Shown piece by piece: positions 11,993 through 20,099 of a stretch of 20,619 bases of DNA. The stretch spans positions 1 through 20,619 of IMG/VR virus record IMGVR_UViG_3300021519_000091; one strand, 5' to 3'. The translations under genes and the position numbers were made by a program. Within the stretch, counting starts at the first letter, position 1. Every line of letters starts with the position of its first letter. Below the pieces are notes generated by a model, which was not told the origin of the DNA, did not search any database, and saw only the letters and a program-made list of their open reading frames with translations. This DNA is from a virus.

Positions 11993-14392
11993 ATGGCCAA
12001 CATAAAGCCTCTCGACCCTCGAATCACTGACAAGTTTGCCGACAAATCCCCTCGGGTGAGCGATCACCACGAGAAGCCACGCATCCTTGGGCTGGACGTG
12101 CAGGACCCGGACGTTGGAAACACCGACACTGTTGATCCAGACACGCTCAAGGTCCGCCGTACATTTAAAGATGCCCAACAGGCCCACTCAGCTTACCGCA
12201 GGCTCAAACAGCAGAACGTCGAGCGCAATCGAAAGAATCAATTAATCCAGAAAAAATTAAATAATGAACCTCCATATCAGCCAAAAAAGCTCGAATCAAT
12301 GGGTCAGAATTGGCGCAGTAATCGGCCTACTGGTTTTATTTCGACTATGGTCAGTCGTATCCAGCCACCGTTCCGAGAAGTCATAGAACAAGCTGCGACA
12401 CTTACATTTGCAAAGTACCCAGTGGACGGAATTGACACCGAACACAAGACAAAAGTGTTTCGGAATGCGATCACCAAATGCATCCGGGGGTGGAACGGAT
12501 TTGATGATTTGGTTGCACAGACCGTCCATGAAAATACGACCTTTGGATATTGCGGGTGGTGCTGGGACGACACCCGGGACTGGAAACCCGAGTTTCTCAG
12601 ACAGGATTATACGTTTTTTAGCATTGAAACTCCGATGCTTTCAGACGCAACTCCTATTTGGGCAAGGAAGCGCCGATATCAAATTGCCGAGCTTTTACCG
12701 ATCCTCGAGAATGAACAGATGTCCATTTTGGCCGGGTGGCACATCAAAAACCTAGTTAAGGCCATCAACAACGCCATCCCTGCCGGGCGCACGCTCGATG
12801 CTGATGACGACGCTCGCAGGTACGAAGACTGGCAGCGGGAAGGTTCCTACGGAGCCAGCTATGAGAACGATGCGAAATATGTGGAACTGGGTGAAATCTT
12901 GGTCAAAGAACCGCACGGGAAAATATCCCGCTTCCTTTTCGATGATAAGAGCGGAGACGAAATTTGTACGCAGGTTGATCGCTATAACCGCATGTCCGAA
13001 ACACTTGCGCTCTTCGCAGTCGAGATCGGATCAGGAAACCTGATGAGTTCCCGGGGCGCTGGCAGAGACCTGTACAACACCCACGTCGCCGTAGATAAGG
13101 CTCGAAATTTGGTGGTGGATAACAGCTACATCAAGGGCTTGTTGCTGCTCAAAAAAGGACCAACAGCAAAGCCAAACATGGCTCCGCTGACGGTTCATCA
13201 TCCCGTAGCATTTGTGTCCGAAGGGTACGATGTTGTGCCACAGGGCCTCCCGGCTGACGTTGATGACTTTTTGCAGCTCGACCGATTTGTTTCACAGCTT
13301 GCAGAAATTCAAGTTGGAACATTTTTACCCGGGTCACCAATTGAGACGCAGGGGAAGAAAACGGCATCAGAAGTCAATCGAGTGGCGGCTATTGAGAACC
13401 AGCTTCGGCAAGGCATTCTCATGCGATTTTCTCGTCAATTCTCGCACGGTGTCGAGCGCATGCAGCGTGGCATCTGTCATCCCGAGCACCTTAAAGCCGC
13501 AGCCGACCTTAAAGGCAAGCTCGACCTTGCTCGGCAGGTAGAAAAGCACGCAATATGGGCACGTCGCGAGGTGGTTGATGCATTTGATCGTTCAATGCTC
13601 GAGCTTCCTCCGTTTTTAGTTCCATTTGAGATTCCAGAACACTTGGATGAGGATGCCATCAATTGCTGCCTTGAGATGATGGAAAAAAACATCTCCCCAG
13701 CAGACATTCTTCTGATGGCTTACAGCCCAGCAAGTGAGTTAATTCCCGACAATTCGGCGCAAGACAACCAAATTTTGGATGTCATGGTTCAACGGTACAT
13801 GGGCAATCCAAACATTAATCAAGATGCCCTGATGAAATTGGACTGGGTCAAGAAGCTTGGCCAAACAACTGCCAACGAAGTTATTCTTCCAAAGGATCAA
13901 GTGGAAGCAATGGCAATTGAAGCTACTAGACAGCAAATTATTGAGCTTCAGTCTATTATTGCTGGTCAAAACATTCCAGTTTCGCCTCGAGACAACGATC
14001 AAGTGCATCTCGACACAATGGTTCAAAAGTTGATGCCTGCTGTTCAGAATGTTCCTGCGGGAGGATTAACTCCTGAATTTGTTGGGATGCTTACAAATGC
14101 TATGGAGCATTTTGGCATGCATATTCAAGCGGCGGAAGCCAAGGGAATGCCTTCGGACGCTGTTGGAAAATACAAACAGATGTACAGGCAGGCGCACGAC
14201 CATCTTACAAAGGGTCACAATACTCCGCCCCCTCCAGACCTTACCCCCGCAGCCGCGCATCAAGGCGGATTTCGGCAACAAACGGCGGCTGCACAAAAAC
14301 ATATGGGTGAAGTTTACACGCAAAATACACCAAACCAGAATGCGATGATTTCTAACGTAGCAACACCACCAAGACCACCAACAGCAGCTTAA
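11993..14392 (+). CDS. Portal protein
   Basis: A 799-residue protein, within the size range of T7/P22-type portals (about 535-725 or somewhat larger). The core (residues about 100-580) contains repeated helical segments ending in the portal-typical QGKKTASEVNRVAAIENQ stretch (TASEVNR at 457-463) followed by a long helix FSRQFSHGVERM. The portal forms the twelve-subunit ring at one capsid vertex and is the docking site for the terminase. The last 90 residues are Gln/Pro/Ala-rich (PPPPDLTPAAAHQGGFRQQT) and may be disordered. It is followed by a scaffold-like gene and the capsid, as expected. No SD; the leader is CTATAGCAT. Confidence 0.8.
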   Translation: MANIKPLDPRITDKFADKSPRVSDHHEKPRILGLDVQDPDVGNTDTVDPDTLKVRRTFKDAQQAHSAYRRLKQQNVERNRKNQLIQKKLNNEPPYQPKKLESMGQNWRSNRPTGFISTMVSRIQPPFREVIEQAATLTFAKYPVDGIDTEHKTKVFRNAITKCIRGWNGFDDLVAQTVHENTTFGYCGWCWDDTRDWKPEFLRQDYTFFSIETPMLSDATPIWARKRRYQIAELLPILENEQMSILAGWHIKNLVKAINNAIPAGRTLDADDDARRYEDWQREGSYGASYENDAKYVELGEILVKEPHGKISRFLFDDKSGDEICTQVDRYNRMSETLALFAVEIGSGNLMSSRGAGRDLYNTHVAVDKARNLVVDNSYIKGLLLLKKGPTAKPNMAPLTVHHPVAFVSEGYDVVPQGLPADVDDFLQLDRFVSQLAEIQVGTFLPGSPIETQGKKTASEVNRVAAIENQLRQGILMRFSRQFSHGVERMQRGICHPEHLKAAADLKGKLDLARQVEKHAIWARREVVDAFDRSMLELPPFLVPFEIPEHLDEDAINCCLEMMEKNISPADILLMAYSPASELIPDNSAQDNQILDVMVQRYMGNPNINQDALMKLDWVKKLGQTTANEVILPKDQVEAMAIEATRQQIIELQSIIAGQNIPVSPRDNDQVHLDTMVQKLMPAVQNVPAGGLTPEFVGMLTNAMEHFGMHIQAAEAKGMPSDAVGKYKQMYRQAHDHLTKGHNTPPPPDLTPAAAHQGGFRQQTAAAQKHMGEVYTQNTPNQNAMISNVATPPRPPTAA

Positions 14393-14393
14393 T

Positions 14394-14636
14394 ATGGATC
14401 AATGGAATTCCGCAGACTCAGCACGGTTTAGGCAATACCACCAACAGACCGGGGGACGACTTCTCAAGTATCTACGGGACCAAGTTCCGCCGCTGCTTGG
14501 AACCACAATTGAGTCTGTTGCTTTAGAGGCAAAGCACAAAGAAGGGTGCGAGCGCATCATTCGTGCAATTGAAAACATCTTGGCGGACATCCCGCAAGCA
14601 GACGATTCAGCGTCTGGCAGTCACACCACAATGTAA
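14394..14636 (+). CDS. Small hypothetical protein in the head module
   Basis: An 80-residue, mostly helical protein starting MDQWNSADSARFRQYHQQTG. It has no transmembrane segment and one Cys. The ATG at 14394 comes just after the portal stop (TAATATG), and the stop lies four bases before the scaffold-like start at 14641. Its position and size suit a small head-assembly or decoration factor, but no family is recognised. Confidence 0.55.
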   Translation: MDQWNSADSARFRQYHQQTGGRLLKYLRDQVPPLLGTTIESVALEAKHKEGCERIIRAIENILADIPQADDSASGSHTTM

Positions 14637-14640
14637 TTAT

Positions 14641-15906
14641 ATGATCGACACCGACGACACAGTACCAGAGATCACGGCAGCAAATCCCGATGGTGGAGCA
14701 GCCCGGCTAGATGCCGACCCAATTAGCCAGTCACTTAGTGATTCAATTGACTCAGCCTTAGATGCAGCAGAGGACAATTCTTCGGACAATTCTTCGGACA
14801 ATTCATCTGCATATCAAAGAAATATACCAACGGAAAAGCCTGAGCCTAAACAAGAAATACAAAATCCGTTTAGTGCAAATTTTCAGACAGATTTTGGGAA
14901 ACAACAACCAGAAATCGACCCTGAAATCGCGGCAATTCCAATGCCGCCAAACATGTCCGAGAAGCAGCAGTCAAACTGGCGAAAGCTTGCGGAAAGCGCC
15001 AGCTTGGCCAAGCGACAGGCGGCAGAGGCTGAAATTCTCCGTCAGAAACTTGCAGAAAGCCAACAGCAAGCTCCACCTGACTACGATGAGTTGCGTAAAT
15101 TTCGGGCTACATTTGACCTCAAGAACGATCCAAAGTTTAAGGAAAAATACGACATCCCGCTAAAGCAGAGTGCGGAAAGCATCTACGGATTGCTGCGTAA
15201 ACACAAAGCTGGGGAAGATGTGATTAAGTCGATTGAAGATGCTGGAGGTCCCGGGAAAGTATCAAAGGCTTGGTGGAAAAAGAATGCCATAGACCGTCTC
15301 GCTGCAACTGATGACGGGTATGTGGACGCTCGGAGGCTTGAGAATGCGCTGCTTCAGATTGACGACATTGAGTCATCTCGCGAGCAAGACTTGGAAATGG
15401 CATCCCAGAATCAAGAAGCGTGGATGCAACAACGTCAGGCCGAGCAGCAAGAAATGCAGCAGCAAGAGTCTCAGCAGGTTTACGGCTACGTTGAAAATCT
15501 GACAAAGGATGTCCCGTGGGCACGTTACCAAGAAATCCCGCTCGGGGCGACCGCAGAACAGGTGCAACGCATTCAAGCTCACAACGAAGGAGTGAAAGAT
15601 TTAGAAACCAAGTTCAACTCGGCGTTGTATCCAAAAAGTTCCAGCGAACGGGCTGCAATTGCTGCCGCAGCGACGTTGAGTCACGTCGTAACAAACCAAT
15701 TGCGCTACGAGCAAGCGCAGGGCGCAAAACTACAACAGCAGATTGCACAGCTAACTAAAGAGCTAAATTTAATCAAGGCGTCTGGGAAAATGCCGCGCAG
15801 TTCTGTGTCAGGTCAAACCTCTTCAAAGAGCGGGAATGTAAACGACCGCATCAAGATGTCGGCCTCGGACGCAATTGACATGGGTCTGGATGAGGCTGGT
15901 GCTTAA
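14641..15906 (+). CDS. Scaffolding-like protein
   Basis: A 421-residue, acidic and Gln-rich protein. The first 110 residues are disordered and acidic, including a DNSS triple repeat. Residues about 110-170 and 260-310 (WMQQRQAEQQEMQQQ) are long coiled coils, and the C-terminus is a short Ser-rich region with SASDAIDMGLDEAGA. This composition and the location between portal and capsid genes match scaffolding proteins, which guide capsid assembly and then leave. The ATG at 14641 is preferred over the frame opening at 14563, which overlaps the previous gene. No catalytic motif for a protease is visible, so a protease-scaffold fusion is not supported. Confidence 0.6.
   Translation: MIDTDDTVPEITAANPDGGAARLDADPISQSLSDSIDSALDAAEDNSSDNSSDNSSAYQRNIPTEKPEPKQEIQNPFSANFQTDFGKQQPEIDPEIAAIPMPPNMSEKQQSNWRKLAESASLAKRQAAEAEILRQKLAESQQQAPPDYDELRKFRATFDLKNDPKFKEKYDIPLKQSAESIYGLLRKHKAGEDVIKSIEDAGGPGKVSKAWWKKNAIDRLAATDDGYVDARRLENALLQIDDIESSREQDLEMASQNQEAWMQQRQAEQQEMQQQESQQVYGYVENLTKDVPWARYQEIPLGATAEQVQRIQAHNEGVKDLETKFNSALYPKSSSERAAIAAAATLSHVVTNQLRYEQAQGAKLQQQIAQLTKELNLIKASGKMPRSSVSGQTSSKSGNVNDRIKMSASDAIDMGLDEAGA
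14773..14808 (+). repeat. 12-base triplet repeat coding DNSS
   Basis: GACAATTCTTCG occurs at 14773-14784 and 14785-14796, followed by a third copy with two changes (GACAATTCATCT, 14797-14808). Each unit codes for Asp-Asn-Ser-Ser, lengthening a disordered acidic stretch in the scaffold-like protein. It is likely to vary in copy number. Confidence 0.85.
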
Positions 15907-15908
15907 TT

Positions 15909-16928
15909 ATGGAGCCAAAAATATCTCCAATGGAGCGTCGTACACTTTCGGCGCTAGACTCAGCCAACCCATTTTCAACTCCAGTGCGCCCGCCGCAAAC
16001 GCTGGACGGTCGCCCGGTATCAAAAATGCCAGACCCGGACCCAGACCCTCTTGAACAACGAGACAGAGAAGGTGACGACATGATTGATATTGCAATTGAA
16101 AGCAAAGAGCGCCGGCGCCGACGCCCAAAAGCTGCTCTTGAAAAGATTAAGGAGCCAGAGCCTTCTGACGTTACGGTTCCTGTACAGGCAGCAGAAACCG
16201 TAGAGGAATCGGAGCCGTTTAGGAACCCGATCACGGAATCCCATGACCAAAACGGAATGCCGTCCTACCGCTGCGAGTTTGCTGGGCGGGACATCTTTGT
16301 TGGCCTGCCTTGGTACACAACCAGCAACCCGGTCACAACGATGGCGCTCGTGGCGATGGCGCTGGATTTTGGAAAGGATCGCATTCGATTTGATTGCGTG
16401 ACAAACACCGAAATTCACGTTGCCCGGAACATGATTGCCAAAAAGTTTCTCGAGACTGACGCCAAGTGGCTGTTCATGCTCGACCATGACATCATTCCAA
16501 GCATTGGCCGGGCGGCTTGGTACAAGAGCTGGGTTGAGTCAACCCGGACAATGCTGGACCAGCCGCTTCTTCGGCACGTTCTTCACCGTCTGATGGGCGC
16601 TGGTAAGCGGCTTGTCGGGGCTGCGTATTTTGGTAGGCAGGAAGGCGCACGGCTGATGTGTAGCGACCAATCTCTTGTCGCAGACGCCCGGGCGTTCTCT
16701 GACAAGGTTGCGCCAGTCGATTGGATCGGGACTGGCTGTATTATGATTCACCGCAAAGTGTTTGAGGACATCGACGCCACTCAGCCAGAAGTAAAAGGCG
16801 ACTACTTTTTGCCAACAACGGGGGCGAGCGAGGATATTGCGTTTTGCAGGCGAGCAAAGAAGGCTGGGCATCAATGCCACATCGACCTCGGGGTCCCGGT
16901 GAAGCATCTCGGATACAAAACATACTGA
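15909..16928 (+). CDS. Glycosyltransferase-like protein (GT-A fold)
   Basis: A 339-residue protein. Residues 1-115 are low complexity, acidic and Pro-rich. From about 125 a GT-A-like domain begins: DIFVGLPWYTTSNPVTTM, then AKWLFMLDHDIIPS with the metal-binding DHD (192-194), then VDWIGTGCIMIHRKVFED (270-287), then GASEDIAFCRRAKKAGH (305-321), the acceptor-site SED box seen in family 2 and related enzymes. It probably transfers a sugar from a nucleotide-sugar to a virion or host glycan; the acceptor is unknown. The N-terminal tail might bind a capsid protein. ATG at 15909 follows the scaffold stop by two bases; ATG 16080 is an alternative start. The stop overlaps the next start (TGATG). Confidence 0.7.
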   Translation: MEPKISPMERRTLSALDSANPFSTPVRPPQTLDGRPVSKMPDPDPDPLEQRDREGDDMIDIAIESKERRRRRPKAALEKIKEPEPSDVTVPVQAAETVEESEPFRNPITESHDQNGMPSYRCEFAGRDIFVGLPWYTTSNPVTTMALVAMALDFGKDRIRFDCVTNTEIHVARNMIAKKFLETDAKWLFMLDHDIIPSIGRAAWYKSWVESTRTMLDQPLLRHVLHRLMGAGKRLVGAAYFGRQEGARLMCSDQSLVADARAFSDKVAPVDWIGTGCIMIHRKVFEDIDATQPEVKGDYFLPTTGASEDIAFCRRAKKAGHQCHIDLGVPVKHLGYKTY

Positions 16929-17515
16929 TGAACATATACGCATTCTATCAATCAATTCCGACCGCAGATCAGCCCGAAGAATTCGCCTGCGCGAACTGGT
17001 GGAAAACCTCATGGACTGCCAACGGTTGGAACCCCGTAATGCTTAATAGGTCGCACGCACAAGGAAGCCCGCTGTATAACAAGTTGCAGCAAAAGCTGGC
17101 TCAAGAGCTGAATAAGCACAACAGCCTCGTTGCCCGGGCGGCATGGTTTCAATCGAGGTTTACCCGCTGGTGCGCCTTGCATGCTGCTGGCGGGGGCTGG
17201 ATGTCGGATTACGATGTCTTGAACCTTGACCTAACGCCCCGAATTGCAAAGGACGCCGAAAAGAAGACGCTGCTTCTAAACGAAGGCCCGGCATATTTGT
17301 TTTACGCCAGCGCCGAGCATTGCCTTGGAGCAATTCGGAAATTTATCTCCGAGGATCTAAGTGAAGATGGGAATGTCCGCCCAGAGGTGGATATTCTTAA
17401 TTGTGAACCAGAGCTTGGCGTTCTGCTTGAAAGGGTTGTGCATGTTCACAGCCGGGGAGACAAGTGTCGGTCTGCAAAAATGCAGGAAATATTTAGCCAG
17501 CTAGAAGAAAGCTAA
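16928..17515 (+). CDS. Glycosyltransferase-like protein (GT32/capsular type)
   Basis: A 195-residue protein of the DXD sugar-transferase type. It has an N-terminal aromatic strand (MNIYAFYQSI), a helix with FQSRFTRWCALHAAGGGWMS, then the metal-binding SDYD (93-96), a pattern typical of family 32 and capsular polysaccharide enzymes (R...LHAAGG.WxSDYD). The rest is compact and shorter than in bacterial members (usually over 250 residues), so some C-terminal elements are missing. It is coupled by TGATG to the upstream glycosyltransferase. Together they may form a two-step sugar pathway; the substrates are not shown. No SD. Confidence 0.72.
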   Translation: MNIYAFYQSIPTADQPEEFACANWWKTSWTANGWNPVMLNRSHAQGSPLYNKLQQKLAQELNKHNSLVARAAWFQSRFTRWCALHAAGGGWMSDYDVLNLDLTPRIAKDAEKKTLLLNEGPAYLFYASAEHCLGAIRKFISEDLSEDGNVRPEVDILNCEPELGVLLERVVHVHSRGDKCRSAKMQEIFSQLEES

Positions 17516-17544
17516 AATATTTTTCACTTTGTCATAAAAATAGT

Positions 17545-17573
17545 TTGCTTCAAAATATTGGGCAGGCTATAAG
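17545..17573 (+). promoter_or_regulatory. Candidate promoter upstream of the FGE-like gene
   Basis: TTGCTT (17545-17550, 3 of 6) and TATAAG (17568-17573, 5 of 6) are spaced by 17 bases. Transcription would start near 17580 and give a leader of about 190 bases that includes three hairpins and a 37-codon ORF. The weak -35 keeps this tentative. Confidence 0.35.
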
Positions 17574-17587
17574 CAAAGCACGGTGTG

Positions 17588-17628
17588 GCTTCTCCGCATG
17601 AAGCTGGTTGCAGGACCTAAACCTGCAA
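17588..17628 (+). other. Two leader hairpins
   Basis: GCTTC (17588-17592) pairs with GAAGC (17600-17604) around a 7-base loop, and TTGCAGG (17608-17614) pairs with CCTGCAA (17622-17628) around ACCTAAA. The ATG of the small ORF at 17598 lies in the first hairpin. These could act as a leader structure in the transcript. Confidence 0.45.
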
Positions 17629-17711
17629 ACGGTCGTAACATCCGCCCAGACGACGGGGGCTACAACAAGACTTTTGCGTTGCCGCGCAGGCAATTGCACG
17701 CTTGGACGTAG
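17598..17711 (+). CDS. Possible 37-residue leader ORF
   Basis: A 37-codon ORF in the otherwise gene-free stretch 17516-17772, beginning MKLVAGPKPANGRNIRPDDG and ending in LHAWT. The product is basic, with no membrane segment. Codon use resembles the neighbours, but there is no SD and the start lies in a hairpin loop. It might be a leader peptide that controls the next gene, a small structural peptide, or chance. I know no family for it. Confidence 0.35.
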   Translation: MKLVAGPKPANGRNIRPDDGGYNKTFALPRRQLHAWT

Positions 17712-17715
17712 CCTA

Positions 17716-17766
17716 GTTTTCTAACTGGTTATTGTTCAGGCAGAACAAACTCAACCACTAGAAAAC
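17716..17766 (+). promoter_or_regulatory. Nested long hairpin directly before the FGE-like start
   Basis: Three stacked stems nest in order: GTTTTCTA (17716-17723) with TAGAAAAC (17759-17766), TGGTT (17726-17730) with AACCA (17753-17757), and TTGTTC (17732-17737) with GAACAA (17743-17748) around the loop AGGCA. That gives 19 pairs, ending six bases ahead of the ATG at 17773. This is likely a translation-control or RNA-protection element. Confidence 0.65.
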
Positions 17767-17772
17767 ACACCT

Positions 17773-18756
17773 ATGAAGTTCCTTAAAGGAATCCTGATCG
17801 TCGCGGTTTCTGCATTGGGCATTAGCACCAGCGAAGCTGCTTGGAATACACTTGTAACAGTTGCTGGCACTTCTGCTATTGCTCCCGCCTCAAATTTTAA
17901 AGGGCAGGCAGTCACTGGCTTTAAGGTCGGTCAAAGCGAAGTCAACTACACTGAATGGCTGGCCGTTCGCACATATGCAGGCAACATTGGAGGGTTTGAC
18001 CTCTCCTTGTCTGGCACTGGCTACTCGGCAACCGCTCCCGTTGAGACTCTCAACTGGTACGACGCACTAAAATGGTGCAATGCCGCAACCATTCAACAAG
18101 GCACGCTAACCCCGGTTTACAATGTTGGAACATTGTCTGTCGGATCGCTGACCAGCACTGGCACGGTCGCCACGGCTATTGTTCCCGGAGGCCACAAGCT
18201 CTCTTCTGGAGCTTGGGTGCGGGTGACTGGAGCAACTCCTACTGGCTACAACCTTACCCGCTCGGTGTTTGTTGTGAATGCTACCACGTTCACGTATCAA
18301 ACGGTGGTGTCTGGCACAGCAACCGCCACTGGAACACTTGTTGCAACGGTGTTGTACACAACTGGCGACGTTGTTCCAAACGTAGATGCAGCCGCAACTG
18401 GCTACCGTCTGCCGAGCGAAAAAGAATGGGAATGGGCAGCTCTGGGTGGCGTTTCTAGCGGATCGTACACCTACTCTGGGAGTAACACATCAACCTCCGT
18501 TGCATGGTCAAGCACCAACATTCCTGCGCGAGGTGCGCAGCCTGTCATGGGCAAAACCGCCAATGAACTGAGCATCTACGACATGAGCGGAAACGTAAAC
18601 GAATGGTGCTTTGATGACTCAACTCCTCTTTACGGTCGCCGGGTTCGTGGCGGCTGTTGGTTACAAGACGCAAATTCGCAACGCACCTTGATACGTGGCT
18701 ATTCAAACCCAGCTCGTCAAGAGGCAGGCTTTGGGGTTCGTGTCTTCGCAAACTAA
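17773..18756 (+). CDS. Secreted FGE/C-type-lectin-fold protein with an inserted beta domain
   Basis: A 327-residue protein. Residues 1-23 form a signal peptide (MKFLKGILIVAVSALGIST, with cleavage likely after SEA). The rest is a formylglycine-generating-enzyme/sulfatase-modifying-factor fold: SEVNYTEWLAV (55-65), YDALKWCNA (96-104), TGYRLPSEKEWEWAALGG (209-226), YDMSGNVNEW (269-278), RVRGGCW (290-296) and a final GFGVRVFAN. Residues about 118-195 are an insertion resembling repeats of phage tail proteins (GHKLSSGAWVRVTGATPTGYN, then TTFTYQTV). The catalytic C-terminal cysteine pair of true FGE is absent, so binding rather than catalysis is likely. The same fold serves as the variable binder of diversity-generating retroelements, but no reverse transcriptase or template repeat is in the window. 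Confidence 0.8.
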   Translation: MKFLKGILIVAVSALGISTSEAAWNTLVTVAGTSAIAPASNFKGQAVTGFKVGQSEVNYTEWLAVRTYAGNIGGFDLSLSGTGYSATAPVETLNWYDALKWCNAATIQQGTLTPVYNVGTLSVGSLTSTGTVATAIVPGGHKLSSGAWVRVTGATPTGYNLTRSVFVVNATTFTYQTVVSGTATATGTLVATVLYTTGDVVPNVDAAATGYRLPSEKEWEWAALGGVSSGSYTYSGSNTSTSVAWSSTNIPARGAQPVMGKTANELSIYDMSGNVNEWCFDDSTPLYGRRVRGGCWLQDANSQRTLIRGYSNPARQEAGFGVRVFAN

Positions 18757-18816
18757 CACAACTCAAAACCAAACCAACCAAACCAACCCTAGATAGAAAC
18801 CTTAAATACCACTGTT

Positions 18817-20031
18817 ATGGCAGACACAAACAATTGTATCCCTCTCGCAACAATCCAAAATTTTGCGAGCAAAGACGTTAACCGCATCATCGGCCAGATC
18901 GCAAAGGTCTTGGCTCGCAAATCACCGTATATCAACAGCATAGACGGGGGAACTCTCCCTAATGTCTCTGACGTTGTGCGTTCCGTAGTCGAAGAAATGG
19001 CCGTCCCGGCTGCTTCTCTGGCAAGCCCCACGTTTGTCGAGGACACCACGCTTTGCGGCGTCGGCGCTACTCCCGACCAAGTGGGCTCTACGGAGTACCA
19101 GTTCAGCCTCCAGACGCTCCGTGGCGCTGGTCCTCGCGTCTGCGTTAAGCAGGCCCGGACGGCGTTCAAGGGTTCGTACTTGCAGGCGCAGGTGAGCTTG
19201 GAGAAGACCATTCTTCAAATCATCAACGCCGACATTCGTTACCAGTATCTCATTCAGTCCGGGGTCAAATATGTCGTGAATACCACTGCGGCGTTCACGA
19301 GCAATTTGACGGGCGACATGCAGAACATCAATACGAAGTTCGCGCAGACGCTTCCTGACGGTCCTCTGAACTTCAAGACGCTCTACCGGGCTGGTACGTT
19401 CCTGCGCGAAGAAATGCTCGCCGAGCCTTTCGCCGCCAAGGAAGGCGAATTCTTCCAAGTCATGCTCTCCGCCGATGCGATTGAAAACATTCGCAACGAC
19501 GCCGACGTGAAGGAAGACCTGTTGTACCTAACCGCTGGCAGCTTCAAGCTCGGTGAAGATTCCATCAGCGGCTACCAGTTCCAAGGCTATCGTGGCTTTG
19601 CGTTTGGGATTGACCAGCAGCCTTTACGGTCTACTGGCTTCGATTCTAACGGAAATCTGGTGCTCGTTAATCCGATCATCAGCACCGCCGTGACCAACGG
19701 ATTTGCACAACGCCGCAACCCTGATTGGGTCTCTGCTCCTTACGAAGTAGGTTTCGTAATTGCAGGTGACGCATTCAAGCGTTTGGTTCCCGAAAACTAC
19801 GTCGGAGAAGGCACGTTTAAGTTTGCCCCGCAGCTCGCAATGGGCGAACTGGAATGGACTTACTTCCGCGACAATGACTGTAACTTGTACGGCGACTTTG
19901 GTCAGCACATCTACCAAATCAGCCGCGCAATTCAGCCAATTCGTCCGCAGAACGTCATGCCGATTCTGTACAAGCGTTGCCCGTTTGACGGTCAGCCGTT
20001 GCCTTGCTCTACGGCAGCAACTGGGCTTTAA
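18817..20031 (+). CDS. Major capsid protein
   Basis: A 404-residue protein placed after portal and scaffold-like genes and before a strong stem-loop, the usual position of a highly expressed major capsid protein. It has an N-terminal helix (DVNRIIGQIAKVLARKS), a region of mixed strands including ASLASPTFVED, and a C-terminal half with FVIAGDAFKRLVPENYVGEG and ELEWTYFRDND, compatible with an HK97-type fold, though sequence alone is weak evidence for the fold. The last residues form a Cys-flanked tail (KRCPFDGQPLPC) that may bind metal or a disulphide. Codons ending in C or G are frequent, as in strongly expressed genes. No SD; the leader is rich in AACC repeats. Confidence 0.75.
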   Translation: MADTNNCIPLATIQNFASKDVNRIIGQIAKVLARKSPYINSIDGGTLPNVSDVVRSVVEEMAVPAASLASPTFVEDTTLCGVGATPDQVGSTEYQFSLQTLRGAGPRVCVKQARTAFKGSYLQAQVSLEKTILQIINADIRYQYLIQSGVKYVVNTTAAFTSNLTGDMQNINTKFAQTLPDGPLNFKTLYRAGTFLREEMLAEPFAAKEGEFFQVMLSADAIENIRNDADVKEDLLYLTAGSFKLGEDSISGYQFQGYRGFAFGIDQQPLRSTGFDSNGNLVLVNPIISTAVTNGFAQRRNPDWVSAPYEVGFVIAGDAFKRLVPENYVGEGTFKFAPQLAMGELEWTYFRDNDCNLYGDFGQHIYQISRAIQPIRPQNVMPILYKRCPFDGQPLPCSTAATGL

Positions 20032-20050
20032 TCTTGAGGTGAGTTAATGA

Positions 20051-20080
20051 AGAGGGGGCTGGCTAAGGTCAGCCCCCTCT
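20051..20080 (+). terminator. Strong stem-loop after the capsid gene
   Basis: AGAGGGGGCTG (20051-20061) pairs perfectly with CAGCCCCCTCT (20070-20080), 11 pairs around an 8-base loop. It follows the capsid stop by 19 bases. No T-run follows (GATTAG), so it may stabilise the capsid mRNA or attenuate transcription rather than terminate fully. Confidence 0.6.
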
Positions 20081-20099
20081 GATTAGCTTACGTAAGGTT

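Noticed and set aside
17588-17670. tRNA-like or tmRNA-like fold in the leader before the FGE-like gene
   Set aside because: Some arms can be drawn but there is no T-loop sequence and no acceptor pairing; described as separate hairpins instead.
18500-18816. Variable region of a diversity-generating retroelement
   Set aside because: The fold is right, but there is no reverse transcriptase, no accessory protein and no template repeat similar to the gene end anywhere in the window.
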